Numbered from the stretch's first letter, positions 28,348 through 41,809 are shown. The stretch is DNA of 64,000 nucleotides from Agilicoccus flavus (GCF_014857905.1 NZ_JACYXE010000008.1:124001-188000), one strand, 5' to 3'. Numbers and translations: made by a program. Notes: generated by a model from the letters alone, not told the origin.

Positions 28348-28903
28348 ACCGCCGGCGCGTTCCGGCCCCGGTGAGGACGGCTCCGACGCCGCCCTCCCGA
28401 CCGCCGATCCCTCAGGGCGGCCCGAGGGCCGCTCCGCGAGACGCACCCGGATCCTCGACGGCCTCGGCCTGCCGGCGCGTCTCGTCCTCGGGGGAGTGCT
28501 GATCGTCGCGGGCGCCCTCAAGGTGGGTCGCCCCCTCGTGTCCGCCCGGGCCGTCCAGGCGTACCAGATCTTTCCCTTCGACGTGGCCGCCGTCATCGGC
28601 TACGCGTTGCCGGTGGTCGAGATCGTCGTCGGCGCCCCGCTCGTCGTCGGTCTCTTCACGCGGGTCTCCGCCGTCGTCGGCGGCCTGCTCATGCTCGCGT
28701 TCGTCGTGGGCATCGCCTCCGCCTGGGCGCGGGGCCTGAGCATCGACTGCGGGTGCTTCGGGGGCGGCGGCGAGATCGGCGCGGCCCAGACCGCCTACCC
28801 GGCGGAGATCGCCCGCGACCTCGGGTTCGCCCTGTGCGGGGCCTGGCTCGCGCTGCGCCCACGCACCCCCTTCTCGCTCGACGCTCGCCTCGGCGCGCGA
28901 TGA
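28325..28903 (+). CDS. MauE/DoxX-type membrane protein
   Basis: The start taken is GTG 28325 within the end of trpA; GTG 28331 is possible. The 192-residue protein has a charged N-terminal segment, then four membrane helices (about 49-69, 83-103, 108-131 and 152-170), and DCGCFGGGGEIG in a loop, the cysteine motif found in MauE-like proteins that support thiol-disulfide exchange in the periplasm. A DsbA-like protein follows, which fits a redox-partner role (inference). Confidence 0.75.
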   Translation: MQVQVDGRPPARSGPGEDGSDAALPTADPSGRPEGRSARRTRILDGLGLPARLVLGGVLIVAGALKVGRPLVSARAVQAYQIFPFDVAAVIGYALPVVEIVVGAPLVVGLFTRVSAVVGGLLMLAFVVGIASAWARGLSIDCGCFGGGGEIGAAQTAYPAEIARDLGFALCGAWLALRPRTPFSLDARLGAR

Positions 28904-28957
28904 CACGAGACCCGCGGCCGACGGACCGAACCGCCGCACCACGACCCCGCCCCGTCC

Positions 28958-29019
28958 GACCCACGACGCCCTTGACCCACAAAGCCTTTGACCCACGACG
29001 CCCCTGACCCACGATCCGG
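28958..29019. repeat. 16-bp tandem repeat, nearly four copies
   Basis: Units gacccacgacgcccyt start at 28958, 28974, 28990 and 29006, the last incomplete. They lie between the MauE-like and DsbA-like genes, just before the latter's ribosome-binding site. Confidence 0.85.
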
Positions 29020-29052
29020 CCGAGACGTGAGCCACCCGAGCAAGGAGAACCG

Positions 29053-29835
29053 ATGAGCAGCACGCCCCAGGGACCCGGCAGCCGGCCGGGGGATCGCAGT
29101 GCCCGCCAGGCCAAGATCGACGCCGCCGCGCCGAAGCCGAGCAAGGCCAAGCCGATCCTCATCGCGCTCGTGTCGATCGTCGCCGTCCTCGGCGTCGTCG
29201 CCGCGGTGTGGTTCGGCACCCGCGGGTCGCAGACCGATCCGGCGGCCGCCGCCCCCAAGGGCGCCACGGGGGCGACCGGCGGGATCGCCGTCACCACGAA
29301 CGCGAAGGCGGGCGCGCCCACCCTCGACGTCTACGAGGACTTCCAGTGCCCCGCGTGCATGCAGGCCGAGGCCGCGGTCGGCCCGACCATCAGGAAGATG
29401 GCCGCCGACGGTGAGGCCAAGGTCGTCTACCACATGAAGTCGTTCCTCGACGCGAACCTCGGCAACGACTCCTCGACGCGCGCGGCGCTCGCCGCGTCCT
29501 GCTCCGCCGACGCCGGCCGCTTCCAGCAGTTCCACGACGCCGTCTTCGCGGCGAACACGCCCGAGGGGCAGGGGTACACCGACGCCCAGCTCGAGACGTT
29601 CGCGACGCAGTCGGGCGTCACCGGCGACGCGCTGAACACGTGGAAGTCCTGCTACTCGACCAAGAAGTACGCCGACTACGTCAAGGGCGTCGAGGAGACG
29701 ACCGCCAAGGCGGGCGTCACCGGCACCCCGACGTTCCGCGTCAACGGCAAGGACATGGACCTGAGCAAGGTCAACGACGCCGCCGGGTTCCGGGCCGCCG
29801 TCCTCGCCGGCGGCGCCGCGTCGCCCACGTCCTGA
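29053..29835 (+). CDS. DsbA-family membrane-anchored thioredoxin-like protein
   Basis: This 260-residue protein starts at ATG 29053 with AAGGAG nine bases before. A cytoplasmic N-terminus is followed by one membrane helix (about 34-55, PILIALVSIVAVLGVVAAVW) that anchors an extracytoplasmic thioredoxin fold. Seen: YEDFQCPACMQAEA with the CPAC active site, a helical insertion containing two more cysteines, and the cis-Pro loop GVTGTPTFRVNG. It probably oxidises or isomerises disulfides in exported proteins, with the MauE-like protein as possible partner. Confidence 0.88.
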   Translation: MSSTPQGPGSRPGDRSARQAKIDAAAPKPSKAKPILIALVSIVAVLGVVAAVWFGTRGSQTDPAAAAPKGATGATGGIAVTTNAKAGAPTLDVYEDFQCPACMQAEAAVGPTIRKMAADGEAKVVYHMKSFLDANLGNDSSTRAALAASCSADAGRFQQFHDAVFAANTPEGQGYTDAQLETFATQSGVTGDALNTWKSCYSTKKYADYVKGVEETTAKAGVTGTPTFRVNGKDMDLSKVNDAAGFRAAVLAGGAASPTS

Positions 29836-29845
29836 GGCACTGGCC

Positions 29846-30745
29846 GTGTTCGCCGCGATCCCCAGCCCCGACCAGGGCGTCTGGTACCTGGGCCCCTTCC
29901 CCCTCCGGGCCTACGCGCTGTGCATCCTGCTCGGCATCGTCGTCGCCACCGTGTGGACGGGCCGCCGGCTCGAGGCGCGGGGCGGGGATCGCGACGCCGT
30001 CCTCGACGTCGCCGTCTGGGCCGTCCCGTTCGGCATCGTCGGCGGGCGGCTCTACCACGTGGCCTCGTCGTGGCAGCCGTACTTCGGCCCGGGCGGTCAC
30101 CCCGTCGACGCCCTGAAGATCTGGCAGGGCGGCCTCGGCATCTGGGGGGCCGTCGCCCTCGGGGCGGTCGGGGCGTGGATCGGCTGCCGGCGGGCCGGGG
30201 TCGACTACCTCACGCTCGCCGACAGTCTCGCGCCGCCGCTGCTCGCGGCCCAGGCCATCGGTCGGCTCGGGAACTGGTTCAACAACGAGCTGTACGGGGC
30301 GCCGACCGACGCGCCGTGGGCCCTCGAGATCCACGCGTGGGACCACGCCCTGGGCCGGGCCACGGTGGCTCCGGACGGGGCCCCCGTCGTCCTCGGCACC
30401 TTCCACCCCACGTTCCTCTACGAACTCCTGTGGTGCCTCGCCGCCGCGGCGGTCCTCGTCGCCGTCGGGCGCCGTCGGGGCCCGCTCTACCGCCGCCAGG
30501 GCCAGCTCATGGCGCTCTACCTCGTCGCGTACACGATGGGTCGGGGAGTCATCGAGAACGTGCGCATCGACGAGGCGAACCACGTCCTCGGGCTCCGGCT
30601 CAACGTGTGGACGTCGGTCCTCGTCCTCGCCTTCGGCCTCGCCTGGTGGTGGTGGCTCGGTCGGCGCGGTCGACCGGCGATCGAGCCGCACCGCGAGCGG
30701 GTGGGCTCCGCGGCCGCCGACGCCGCGAGCGCCCCGCGACCCTGA
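29846..30745 (+). CDS. lgt: Phosphatidylglycerol:prolipoprotein diacylglyceryl transferase
   Basis: This 299-residue membrane enzyme starts at GTG 29846, 10 bp after the dsbA-like gene. It adds diacylglycerol to the lipobox Cys of prolipoproteins (such as LivK in this window). Seen: the signature GRLGNWFNNELYG, GGLGIWGAVALG, HPTFLYE and about seven hydrophobic helices. The position after trpA is conserved in actinobacteria. Confidence 0.95.
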   Translation: MFAAIPSPDQGVWYLGPFPLRAYALCILLGIVVATVWTGRRLEARGGDRDAVLDVAVWAVPFGIVGGRLYHVASSWQPYFGPGGHPVDALKIWQGGLGIWGAVALGAVGAWIGCRRAGVDYLTLADSLAPPLLAAQAIGRLGNWFNNELYGAPTDAPWALEIHAWDHALGRATVAPDGAPVVLGTFHPTFLYELLWCLAAAAVLVAVGRRRGPLYRRQGQLMALYLVAYTMGRGVIENVRIDEANHVLGLRLNVWTSVLVLAFGLAWWWWLGRRGRPAIEPHRERVGSAAADAASAPRP

Positions 30746-30793
30746 GATCGCCCTCGCCCGGCGGGCCCGGTCGGGCCCACCTCGGCGGTCTCA
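30743..30793 (+). terminator. Terminator after lgt
   Basis: Outer arms tgagatcgcc (30743-30752) and ggcggtctca (30784-30793) pair with one G-U, and an inner gggccc/gggccc (30763-30768, 30773-30778) encloses GGTC. The stem starts at the lgt stop codon. Confidence 0.75.
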
Positions 30794-30834
30794 CGATGCG
30801 ATCGGTTGCGTACCGGATGACGGGATGCAGGCCC

Positions 30835-30855
30835 TAAACTGACGCTCTCGTCAGT
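30835..30855 (+). promoter_or_regulatory. Putative gltB -10 (TAAACT) with hairpin at the transcript start
   Basis: TAAACT (30835-30840) is a good -10 but has no clear -35 at normal spacing. It overlaps a 7-bp inverted repeat, actgacg (30838-30844) and cgtcagt (30849-30855), with a CTCT loop. This could be an operator at the start site. The leader to gltB would be about 86 nt. Confidence 0.45.
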
Positions 30856-30932
30856 CATCGCAGGCCATCGACGTCCATGCGAGCCTCCTCGGCCTGTGCG
30901 CAGGCCGCCTCCTCCCAGGACGGTGATGTTCT

Positions 30933-35475
<4,543 letters not shown>

Positions 35476-35483
<8 letters not shown>

Positions 35484-36930
35484 CCCCCGAGGGTTTCTCA
35501 AGCACCGCACCCGAGAGCTGCCCGCCCGCCGGCCCGTGCCGGTGCGGATCATGGACTACAAGGAGGTCTACGAGCCGCAGCCGGTCGAGCAGCTGCAGCG
35601 GCAGGCGAGCCGCTGCATGGACTGCGGCATCCCGTTCTGTCACAGCGGGTGCCCGCTCGGGAACCTCATCCCCGAGTGGAACACGTTCTCGTGGAAGGGC
35701 CGCTGGCCCGAGGCGATCGAGCGGCTGCACGCGACGAACAACTTCCCGGAGTTCACCGGGCGCCTGTGCCCCGCGCCGTGCGAGACCGCCTGCGTGCTCG
35801 GCATCAACTCCGACCCGGTGACGATCAAGCAGATCGAGGTCACGACGATCGAGCGGGCCTTCGACGACGGCCGCGTCGTCCCCATGGCCCCCGAGCGCCT
35901 GTCGGGCCGCACCGTCGCCGTCGTCGGGTCGGGCCCGGCGGGGCTCGCCGCCGCCCAGCAGCTCACCCGGGCCGGCCACACGGTGGCCGTCTTCGAGCGC
36001 GCCGACAAGGCCGGCGGCCTCCTGCGCTACGGCATCCCGGAGTTCAAGATGGAGAAGGCCGTCCTCGACCGCCGCCTCGCGCAGATGCGCGCTGAGGGCA
36101 CCCGGTTCCGTACCGGCGTCGACGTCGGCGGCGAGATCTCGGGCGAGGACCTGCGGCGTCGCTACGACGCCGTCGTCCTCGCGGTGGGGTCGACCGTGCC
36201 GCGCGGGCTGCCCGTGCCAGGCGCGGACCTCAGCGGCGTCGTGCAGGCGATGACGTACCTCCCGCAGAGCAACCGCGCGAGCCTCGGCCAGGACGTGCCG
36301 GACCAGATCCTGGCCACCGACAAGGACGTCGTCGTCATCGGCGGCGGCGACACCGGCGCCGACTGCATCGGCACGGCCCTGCGCCAGGGCGCACGCTCGG
36401 TGACGTCGCTGGAGATCATGCCCCAGCCCGGGACCGAGCGGTCCTCGGCCCACCCGTGGCCCACCTACCCGATGCTCTTCCGGGTGGCCAGCGCGCACGA
36501 GGAGGGCGGCGAGCGGGTCTACGCGACGAGCACCCGTCGGTTCCTCGGCGACGACGGCGCCGTCTCCGGTCTCGAGATCGTCGAGGTCGAGATGAAGGAC
36601 GGCCGCTTCGAGGAGGTCCCCGGCACGGACCGGGTCATCCCCGCGCAGCTCGTGCTCCTCGCCATGGGCTTCGTCGGCCCTCAGAAGGAGGGGGTCGTCG
36701 AGCAGCTCGGCGTCGACCTCGACGGGCGCGGCAACGTGACCCGCGACGAGGCCTTCATGACGAGCGTCCCCGGCGTCTTCGTCGCCGGCGACGCGGGCCG
36801 CGGCCAGTCGCTCATCGTGTGGGCCATCGCGGAGGGTCGATCGGCGGCCAACGGCGTCGACGCGTGGCTGACCGGTCGGTCCACCCTGCCGCGGCCGATC
36901 GCGCCGACGGACCGCCCGTTGGTGGTCTGA
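35476..36930 (+). CDS. gltD: Glutamate synthase, small subunit
   Basis: This 484-residue protein starts at GTG 35476, overlapping the gltB stop. It passes electrons from NADPH through FAD and iron-sulfur clusters to GltB. Seen: cysteine clusters [17 protein letters not shown] and CPAPCETAC for two 4Fe-4S centres, FAD motif [22 protein letters not shown] motif [14 protein letters not shown], and the second FAD motif [13 protein letters not shown]. Length is normal for the family. Coupled to gltB. Confidence 0.97.
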
Positions 36931-37039
36931 GAACCAGGGCGGGCGCGTCGACCGGGTCGTCGAGCGCCGGTCACGAGACGTTCACCATGTCGGGGCGGTC
37001 CGAGCAACGGGCCGCCCCGATCGTCGTCCGGGCTGCCCC

Positions 37040-37045
37040 TAGGAT
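37040..37045 (+). promoter_or_regulatory. -10 element (TAGGAT) for pyk
   Basis: TAGGAT ends seven bases before ATG 37053 and no ribosome-binding site intervenes, so the message is probably leaderless. Confidence 0.6.
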
Positions 37046-37052
37046 TGGGCTC

Positions 37053-38471
37053 ATGCGCCGAGCCAAGATCGTCAGCACCCTGGGCCCCGCCGTCGCCAGC
37101 GAGGAGAAGATCCGCGAGCTGATCGAGGCGGGCGTCGACGTCGCCCGGATCAACCGGTCCCACGGGAGCGCCGAGGAGCACGCGCAGCAGATCGCGTGGG
37201 TCCGGGCCGCCTCCGAGGCCACCGGCCGGGCCGTGGCCGTGCTCGTGGACCTGCAGGGGCCGAAGATCCGCACCGGCCGCTTCTCGGGCGGCCCGGTCAC
37301 CCTCGCCCCGGGCGACCGCTTCACCATCACCATCGACGACGTCGACGGCGACCAGAACCGCGTCTCGACGACGTTCAAGGGCCTGCCGGGCGACGTGCGC
37401 CCCGGCGACATGCTCCTCATCGACGACGGCAAGGTGCTGCTGCGGGCCCGCGAGGTGAGCGAGACCGACGTCGTCACCGAGGTCGAGGTCGGCGGGGTCG
37501 TGTCGAACAACAAGGGCATCAACCTCCCGGGCGTGGCCGTCTCCGTGCCGGCCCTGTCCGAGAAGGACGAGGAGGACCTGCGCTGGGGTCTGCGCGAGGG
37601 GGCCGACTGGATCGCGCTGTCGTTCGTCCGCGACGCACGTGACGTCGAGCGATGCCACGAGATCATGGCGGAGGAGGGGATCGTCCGCCCCGTCATCGCG
37701 AAGATCGAGAAGCCCCAGGCCGTCGCCAACCTCGCCGAGATCATCGACGCCTTCGACGGCATCATGGTCGCCCGCGGCGACCTCGGCGTCGAGATGCCGC
37801 TCGAGGAGGTCCCGCTCGTCCAGAAGACGGCGGTCGAGCTGGCGCGTCGCCAGGCCAAGCCGGTCATCGTCGCCACCCAGGTGCTCGAGTCGATGATCGA
37901 GAACCCCCGCCCGACGCGCGCCGAGGCGAGCGACTGCGCGAACGCCGTGCTCGACGGGGCCGACGCGATCATGCTCTCGGGCGAGACGAGCGTCGGCGCG
38001 TGGCCGATCATCGCCGTCCGCACGATGGCCCGCATCATCGAGAACACCGAGGACCACGGGCTCGGTCGCATCCCTCCGCTGGGGTCGACGCCGAGCACCA
38101 CCGGGGGCGCCATCACCCGGGCCGCCGCCGAGATCGGGCAGTTCCTGCACGCCAAGTACCTCGTCGTCTTCACCACGTCGGGCGACTCGGCCCGGCGCAT
38201 GTCGCGGGTGCGGCCGTCGCTGCCGATGATCGCGTTCTCGCAGGAGGAGCAGACGCGTCGCCGGCTCGCGCTCACGTGGGGCATCACGACGATCAACCTG
38301 CCGATGATCGAGACGATGGCCGAGATGGTCACGCACGCCGACGAGATCCTCCTCGCCCAGAGCCGGTGCACCGAGGGCGACGCGATCGTCGTCGTCGCCG
38401 GGGTCGCCACCGGCGTCTCGGGTTCCACGAACACCCTGCAGGTGCACCGCGTGGGCGTCTCCGGCACCTGA
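37053..38471 (+). CDS. pyk: Pyruvate kinase
   Basis: This 472-residue glycolytic enzyme starts at ATG 37053. It converts phosphoenolpyruvate and ADP into pyruvate and ATP. Seen: [12 protein letters not shown], the substrate-site [21 protein letters not shown], the catalytic-lysine signature [27 protein letters not shown], and [18 protein letters not shown]. The C-terminal allosteric domain ends [11 protein letters not shown] and on to a regular C-terminus. Normal length. Confidence 0.98.
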   Translation: MRRAKIVSTLGPAVASEEKIRELIEAGVDVARINRSHGSAEEHAQQIAWVRAASEATGRAVAVLVDLQGPKIRTGRFSGGPVTLAPGDRFTITIDDVDGDQNRVSTTFKGLPGDVRPGDMLLIDDGKVLLRAREVSETDVVTEVEVGGVVSNNKGINLPGVAVSVPALSEKDEEDLRWGLREGADWIALSFVRDARDVERCHEIMAEEGIVRPVIAKIEKPQAVANLAEIIDAFDGIMVARGDLGVEMPLEEVPLVQKTAVELARRQAKPVIVATQVLESMIENPRPTRAEASDCANAVLDGADAIMLSGETSVGAWPIIAVRTMARIIENTEDHGLGRIPPLGSTPSTTGGAITRAAAEIGQFLHAKYLVVFTTSGDSARRMSRVRPSLPMIAFSQEEQTRRRLALTWGITTINLPMIETMAEMVTHADEILLAQSRCTEGDAIVVVAGVATGVSGSTNTLQVHRVGVSGT

Positions 38472-38497
38472 GCCGCAGCCTTGCGTCGCCCGGCCCG

Positions 38498-38525
38498 CGG
38501 CCGGCCGCTCGTCCTCGGCCGGCCG
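38498..38525 (+). terminator. Hairpin after pyk
   Basis: A 10-bp perfect stem (cggccggccg at 38498-38507 and 38516-38525) with an 8-nt loop lies 27 bases after the pyk stop, before the tRNA promoter. Confidence 0.55.
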
Positions 38526-38564
38526 GCCTCCGCCGTGCCGGCCGACGGGGGCGGCGGGCCGCGT

Positions 38565-38570
38565 TATGCT
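38565..38570 (+). promoter_or_regulatory. -10 element (TATGCT) for tRNA-Leu
   Basis: TATGCT lies 16 bases before the mature tRNA 5' end, leaving a short trailer for RNase P. No convincing -35 hexamer is seen. Confidence 0.45.
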
Positions 38571-38585
38571 GAACGACGATTCCCG

Positions 38586-38668
38586 GCCGGGATGGTGGAA
38601 TGGCAGACACGGAGCACTCAAAATGCTCTGGCCGAGAGGTCGTGCGGGTTCGAGTCCCGCTCCCGGCA
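38586..38668 (+). tRNA. tRNA-Leu (anticodon CAA)
   Basis: The acceptor stem GCCGGGA/TCCCGGC pairs fully with discriminator A at 38668. The anticodon stem GAGCA/TGCTC encloses CTCAAAA, giving anticodon CAA for UUG codons. The long variable arm (TGGCCGAGAGGTCGT with GGCC/GGTC pairing) is the class II mark of tRNA-Leu, and the T arm GCGGG-TTCGAGT-CCCGC is complete. CCA is not encoded. Confidence 0.95.
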
Positions 38669-38850
38669 CCGCACTCCCTGCACGTTCCGCGCGGCGGACG
38701 TCTGCACGCGTCAGCGCAGGGGCCGGCCGGAGCGGATACGGTGCGGGGGAGGGCGGCCCCCGACGGCGGCAGGACGCCTTTGCGCGAGACCCCCACCCGG
38801 CCCACCGGCATCGACGCGAGCCCCGGCGCCGGGCGGTCGGTTCGGCGGTC

Positions 38851-38856
38851 TAGGGT
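38851..38856 (+). promoter_or_regulatory. -10 element (TAGGGT) for the ANTAR regulator
   Basis: TAGGGT ends seven bases before GTG 38864. There is no ribosome-binding site, so the message is probably leaderless. Confidence 0.55.
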
Positions 38857-38863
38857 GGGCGAC

Positions 38864-39568
38864 GTGACCGACGCCAACGACTCCGCCATCCCGGTTCCCG
38901 CGGCTCCGGCCGCCCCGAGCGGTCCCGACGCCGCCGAGCCCGCCACCTCCGCGCCCGGGGCCGACGACGCCCAGGACCGCGAGGGGGGCGCCGGCCGCAC
39001 CCGCGTCGTCGTCGCCGAGGACGAGGCGCTCATCCGCCTGGACCTGGCCGAGATGCTCGGCGAGGCCGGGTACGACGTGGTCGACCAGGTCGGGGACGGG
39101 GCCGCCGCGGTCGAGGCGGTCCGGGAGCACCGTCCCGATCTCGTCATCATGGACGTCAAGATGCCCAAGCTCGACGGCATCAGCGCCGCCGAGGAGATCG
39201 GCCGTGAGCGGATCGCCCCGGTCGTCATGCTCACCGCGTTCAGCGACAGGGAGCTCGTCGAGCGCGCCCGCGACGCCGGGGTCATGGCCTACGTCGTCAA
39301 GCCCTTCACCATCGACGACCTCCGGCCCGCCATCGACATCGCCCGGTCGCGCTGGGCCGAGGTCGTGGCGCTCGAGGCCGAGATCGCCGACCTCGGTGAG
39401 CGCCTCGAGACCCGTAAGGCCGTCGACCGGGCCAAGGGCATCCTCATGAGCCAGCTCAAGCTGAGCGAGAAGGACGCCTTCCGCTGGATCCAGAAGACGG
39501 CGATGGACCGTCGCCTCGGGATGCGGCAGGTGGCCGAGGCCGTCATCGACGGGATCCCCGGCCGCTGA
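38864..39568 (+). CDS. ANTAR-domain response regulator (PdtaR-like)
   Basis: The start is GTG 38864, giving 234 residues. After a disordered Ala/Pro/Asp N-terminus of about 45 residues comes a receiver domain (VVVAEDEALIRLDLAEML, the phosphoacceptor Asp in LVIMDVKMPKLDG, the Lys of YVVKPF), then a coiled linker and a C-terminal ANTAR RNA-binding domain (about 170-232: RKAVDRAKGILMSQLKLSE, AFRWIQKTAMD). ANTAR proteins bind paired stem-loops in mRNA leaders and prevent termination. The mycobacterial homologue PdtaR works with the kinase PdtaS; no kinase is in this window. Confidence 0.92.
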   Translation: MTDANDSAIPVPAAPAAPSGPDAAEPATSAPGADDAQDREGGAGRTRVVVAEDEALIRLDLAEMLGEAGYDVVDQVGDGAAAVEAVREHRPDLVIMDVKMPKLDGISAAEEIGRERIAPVVMLTAFSDRELVERARDAGVMAYVVKPFTIDDLRPAIDIARSRWAEVVALEAEIADLGERLETRKAVDRAKGILMSQLKLSEKDAFRWIQKTAMDRRLGMRQVAEAVIDGIPGR

Positions 39569-39587
39569 CGCGCCGCGCCACGTGACC

Positions 39588-39631
39588 TGCGGGACGCCCG
39601 CTCCGACCGACGTCGGGGCGGACGTCCCGCA
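39588..39631. terminator. Long bidirectional terminator between ANTAR regulator and DUF554 gene
   Basis: Outer arms of 9 bp (39588-39596 with 39623-39631), one C/A mismatch, and inner arms of 10 bp with a G-U (39598-39607 with 39612-39621) form a nearly continuous 20-bp stem with a CGAC loop between convergent genes. Confidence 0.85.
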
Positions 39632-39640
39632 TGATGCGGC

Positions 39641-40492
39641 TCAGGCCAGGGTCGCGACGAGCTGGGTGAGCAGCGGGGCGACGACGAGCGCGGGCAACAG
39701 GTCGCCCACGGGGATGTCCCGGATCCGCAGGAGTCGGAAGGCGATCCCGACGAGGAGGAGCCCGCCCGTCGCGGTGAGCGCGCTGATCTGGGCGTCCGGC
39801 ATGACGCCGCCGAGCACGAGTCCGGCCACGGTGAGTAGGCCCTGGATGACGACGACCGACACCGCCGACGCGAGCACCCCCACGCCGAAGGACGCCGCGA
39901 ACGCCATTGCCGCGAACCCGTCGAGGACCGACTTGACGGCGAGTTGGTCGATGCCGCGGCCCAGCCCGTCGTTGAGCGCCCCGAGGATGGTCAGCGGGCC
40001 GACGCAGAAGAGCAGGGTCGCCGTGAGCCACCCCTCGATGAACCGCTCCCGCGGGGAGGCCTCGACCTCGCGGGCGCCCGGCGCGCGCTCGGTGGCGGGC
40101 TCGTCCGACGCGACGGAGCCTCGCCCCGGGCCCGCGGGGCCCGACGCGCGGCGGCCGCCCGGCAGGCGCCGGGCCACGATGCGTTGTACGTGGTCGGCGA
40201 GCCCCTCGAGACGGTGCTCGATCCGCAGCAGGGAGCCGACGACGCCGCCGATGAGCAGGCTGCCGAGGACGATGAGCACGGGAGCGGATCCGCCGACCGC
40301 GTCGGCGAACGCGGCGTCCGTGACGGCGGTCGCCGACAGGGCCGCCATGAGCAGGGTGACGAGGCCGAGGCAATCGGTGACGACCCCCCGGGTGGCCGCG
40401 GGGAGCCGGTGCCCGATCGTCATCCCCACCAGGGCGCCGAGGACGACCGTCGACGCGTTGAGGACCGTGCCGAGGCCGGGGAAGCTCGTCAT
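39641..40492 (-). CDS. DUF554 family membrane protein
   Basis: This 283-residue protein starts at ATG 40492 and has about seven hydrophobic segments. The N-terminal GLGTVLNASTVVLGALVGM and the internal CLGLVTLLMA and SLLIGGVVGSLLRIEHRL match DUF554 (YqgA/YdfK type), with a Gly/Pro/Arg-rich insert at about 108-145 between the halves and a C-terminal VKSVLDGFAAMAFAASFGVG. The family is thought to be a transporter but no substrate is established. A TAGGGT at 40504-40499 precedes the ATG by six bases, implying a leaderless message. Confidence 0.85.
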   Translation of the reverse strand: MTSFPGLGTVLNASTVVLGALVGMTIGHRLPAATRGVVTDCLGLVTLLMAALSATAVTDAAFADAVGGSAPVLIVLGSLLIGGVVGSLLRIEHRLEGLADHVQRIVARRLPGGRRASGPAGPGRGSVASDEPATERAPGAREVEASPRERFIEGWLTATLLFCVGPLTILGALNDGLGRGIDQLAVKSVLDGFAAMAFAASFGVGVLASAVSVVVIQGLLTVAGLVLGGVMPDAQISALTATGGLLLVGIAFRLLRIRDIPVGDLLPALVVAPLLTQLVATLA

Positions 40493-40498
40493 GGCGTC

Positions 40499-40504
40499 AC
40501 CCTA
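40499..40504 (-). promoter_or_regulatory. -10 element (TAGGGT) for the DUF554 gene
   Basis: On the minus strand TAGGGT is followed by six bases and then ATG 40492. Confidence 0.5.
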
Positions 40505-40585
40505 GACGGCGGGTCGGCCGGGGCCGCCGCGTCCTCCTCGGACGAGCGTCCCGGACAACCGCTCACCACGGGGGCGCGGAGGGTC

Positions 40586-40591
40586 TAGTGT
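40586..40591 (+). promoter_or_regulatory. -10 element (TAGTGT) for the GNAT gene
   Basis: TAGTGT lies 52 bases before ATG 40644. Unlike many neighbours this gene has a leader with AGGAG, so the message starts upstream of the ribosome-binding site. Confidence 0.4.
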
Positions 40592-40643
40592 GTGCGGCGG
40601 ACGAGTCCACCAGCGTCCGACCCCACCCCCTTCAGGAGCAGCG

Positions 40644-41252
40644 ATGTCGCGAGTCGGTACGTCGATCCGGGTCTTGTCGGAGGCCGTGTCGGGAGGGGTG
40701 CCGGAGCTCGCGCCCGACGAGGCCTTCGCCGCGTTCGCGCAGCTGTGGGTCCAGCGCCGGGTCGACCTCGGTCATCCCGCCGACAGCGCCCGCCGGGCGG
40801 TCGCCGACGGCCGGCTCCGGGAGGCGGCCCTGTCGAGCGACGTCGTCGTCCAGCTCGCGGTCTGCGCCGGGGAGATCCGCGGCTTCGCGTGGGTCGCCGT
40901 CCGCCCGCTGTCGACCCTCCTCGACAGCCCGGGCGTGACGATCGAGGACATGTACGTCGACCCCGACCGCCGCCGCCACGGGACGGCCAAGGCGCTGCTC
41001 GTCGCGGCCGGCACCCTGTCGCAACGCAACGGCGGCGACCAGATCGCCTGCGTCGCGCCGACGCACGCCCGCACCCTCAACCGGGTTCTCGCCCGGCTCG
41101 GCTTCGTGCCGGCGGCCACGTCCCGCGTCGCCTCCTCGTCGGCGCTGCTCCGCCGCCTGCGCGGCGGGTCCTCGCCGCGGGACGCCGTGCTGCTGCGCCG
41201 TCGCACCCACCGGGCCCGACTCGCCGCGGAAGGCGTGGCCCTGGCCCGCTGA
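40644..41252 (+). CDS. GNAT family N-acetyltransferase
   Basis: The start is ATG 40644 with AGGAG six bases upstream; 202 residues. The acetyl-CoA region is IEDMYVDPDRRRHGTAKALL, a degenerate form of the Q/RxxGxG/A loop, followed by a conserved beta-alpha unit ending LNRVLARLGFVPAA. The substrate cannot be told. The C-terminus is Arg-rich (RGGSSPRDAVLLRRRTHRAR). It converges on the thioesterase gene. Confidence 0.75.
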   Translation: MSRVGTSIRVLSEAVSGGVPELAPDEAFAAFAQLWVQRRVDLGHPADSARRAVADGRLREAALSSDVVVQLAVCAGEIRGFAWVAVRPLSTLLDSPGVTIEDMYVDPDRRRHGTAKALLVAAGTLSQRNGGDQIACVAPTHARTLNRVLARLGFVPAATSRVASSSALLRRLRGGSSPRDAVLLRRRTHRARLAAEGVALAR

Positions 41253-41266
41253 ATCCCTGCCCCGAG

Positions 41267-41302
41267 CGGCCCGGTCGGCCCCCCGGAGGGCGGACCGGGC
41301 CG
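41267..41302. terminator. Bidirectional terminator between GNAT and thioesterase genes
   Basis: The 10-bp arms cggcccggtc (41267-41276) and gaccgggccg (41293-41302) pair perfectly, with further GC pairing in the loop, between convergent stops. Confidence 0.75.
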
Positions 41303-41331
41303 AGGTGCCCCACGGGGTACGCGGGACCGAC

Positions 41332-41775
41332 TCAGGCGCCCGGCGGGCGCAGGCGGATCAGGCAGGTGAGCCGGGCGGTGCACACGCGCCGGCCCTCGTC
41401 GTCGCGGACGACGATCTCGTACGTGGCGAGGCTGCCGCCCCGGTGCAGCGCCGTGGCCACGCCGTGGACCCGCCCCGTGCGGGCCGCCCGGTGGTGGGTG
41501 CACCCGAGCTCGATGCCGACGGCGATGCGATCGGCGCCGGCGTGGGCGGCCGCGGCCAACGACCCGAGGGTCTCGGCGAGCACCGCGCTCGCGCCGCCGT
41601 GGAGGAGGCCGTACGGCTGGGTGTTGCCGGCGACGGGCATCGAACCGGACCCACCCTCCGGGCCGTACTCGTCCAGCTCGATCCCCATGCGCCCGATGAG
41701 GGTGTCCGCGACGTCGTCGGGGTCGACGACCCACCCTCGTGTCCCGTCTCCGCCGGTGCGACCCGCCTCGCTCAT
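41332..41775 (-). CDS. PaaI-type hotdog thioesterase
   Basis: This 147-residue protein starts at ATG 41775 with AAGGAG upstream. The hotdog-fold pattern GNTQPYGLLHGGASAVLAET contains the HGG motif and catalytic acidic residue seen in acyl-CoA thioesterases, and the strand region IAVGIELGCTHHRAA follows. It probably hydrolyses an aromatic or medium-chain acyl-CoA; the substrate is unknown. It is divergent from polA with 47 bp between the start codons. Confidence 0.85.
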   Translation of the reverse strand: MSEAGRTGGDGTRGWVVDPDDVADTLIGRMGIELDEYGPEGGSGSMPVAGNTQPYGLLHGGASAVLAETLGSLAAAAHAGADRIAVGIELGCTHHRAARTGRVHGVATALHRGGSLATYEIVVRDDEGRRVCTARLTCLIRLRPPGA

Positions 41776-41809
41776 CCCGCCTCGTCTCCTTCGTGTCGGT
41801 GCCTGCCCC

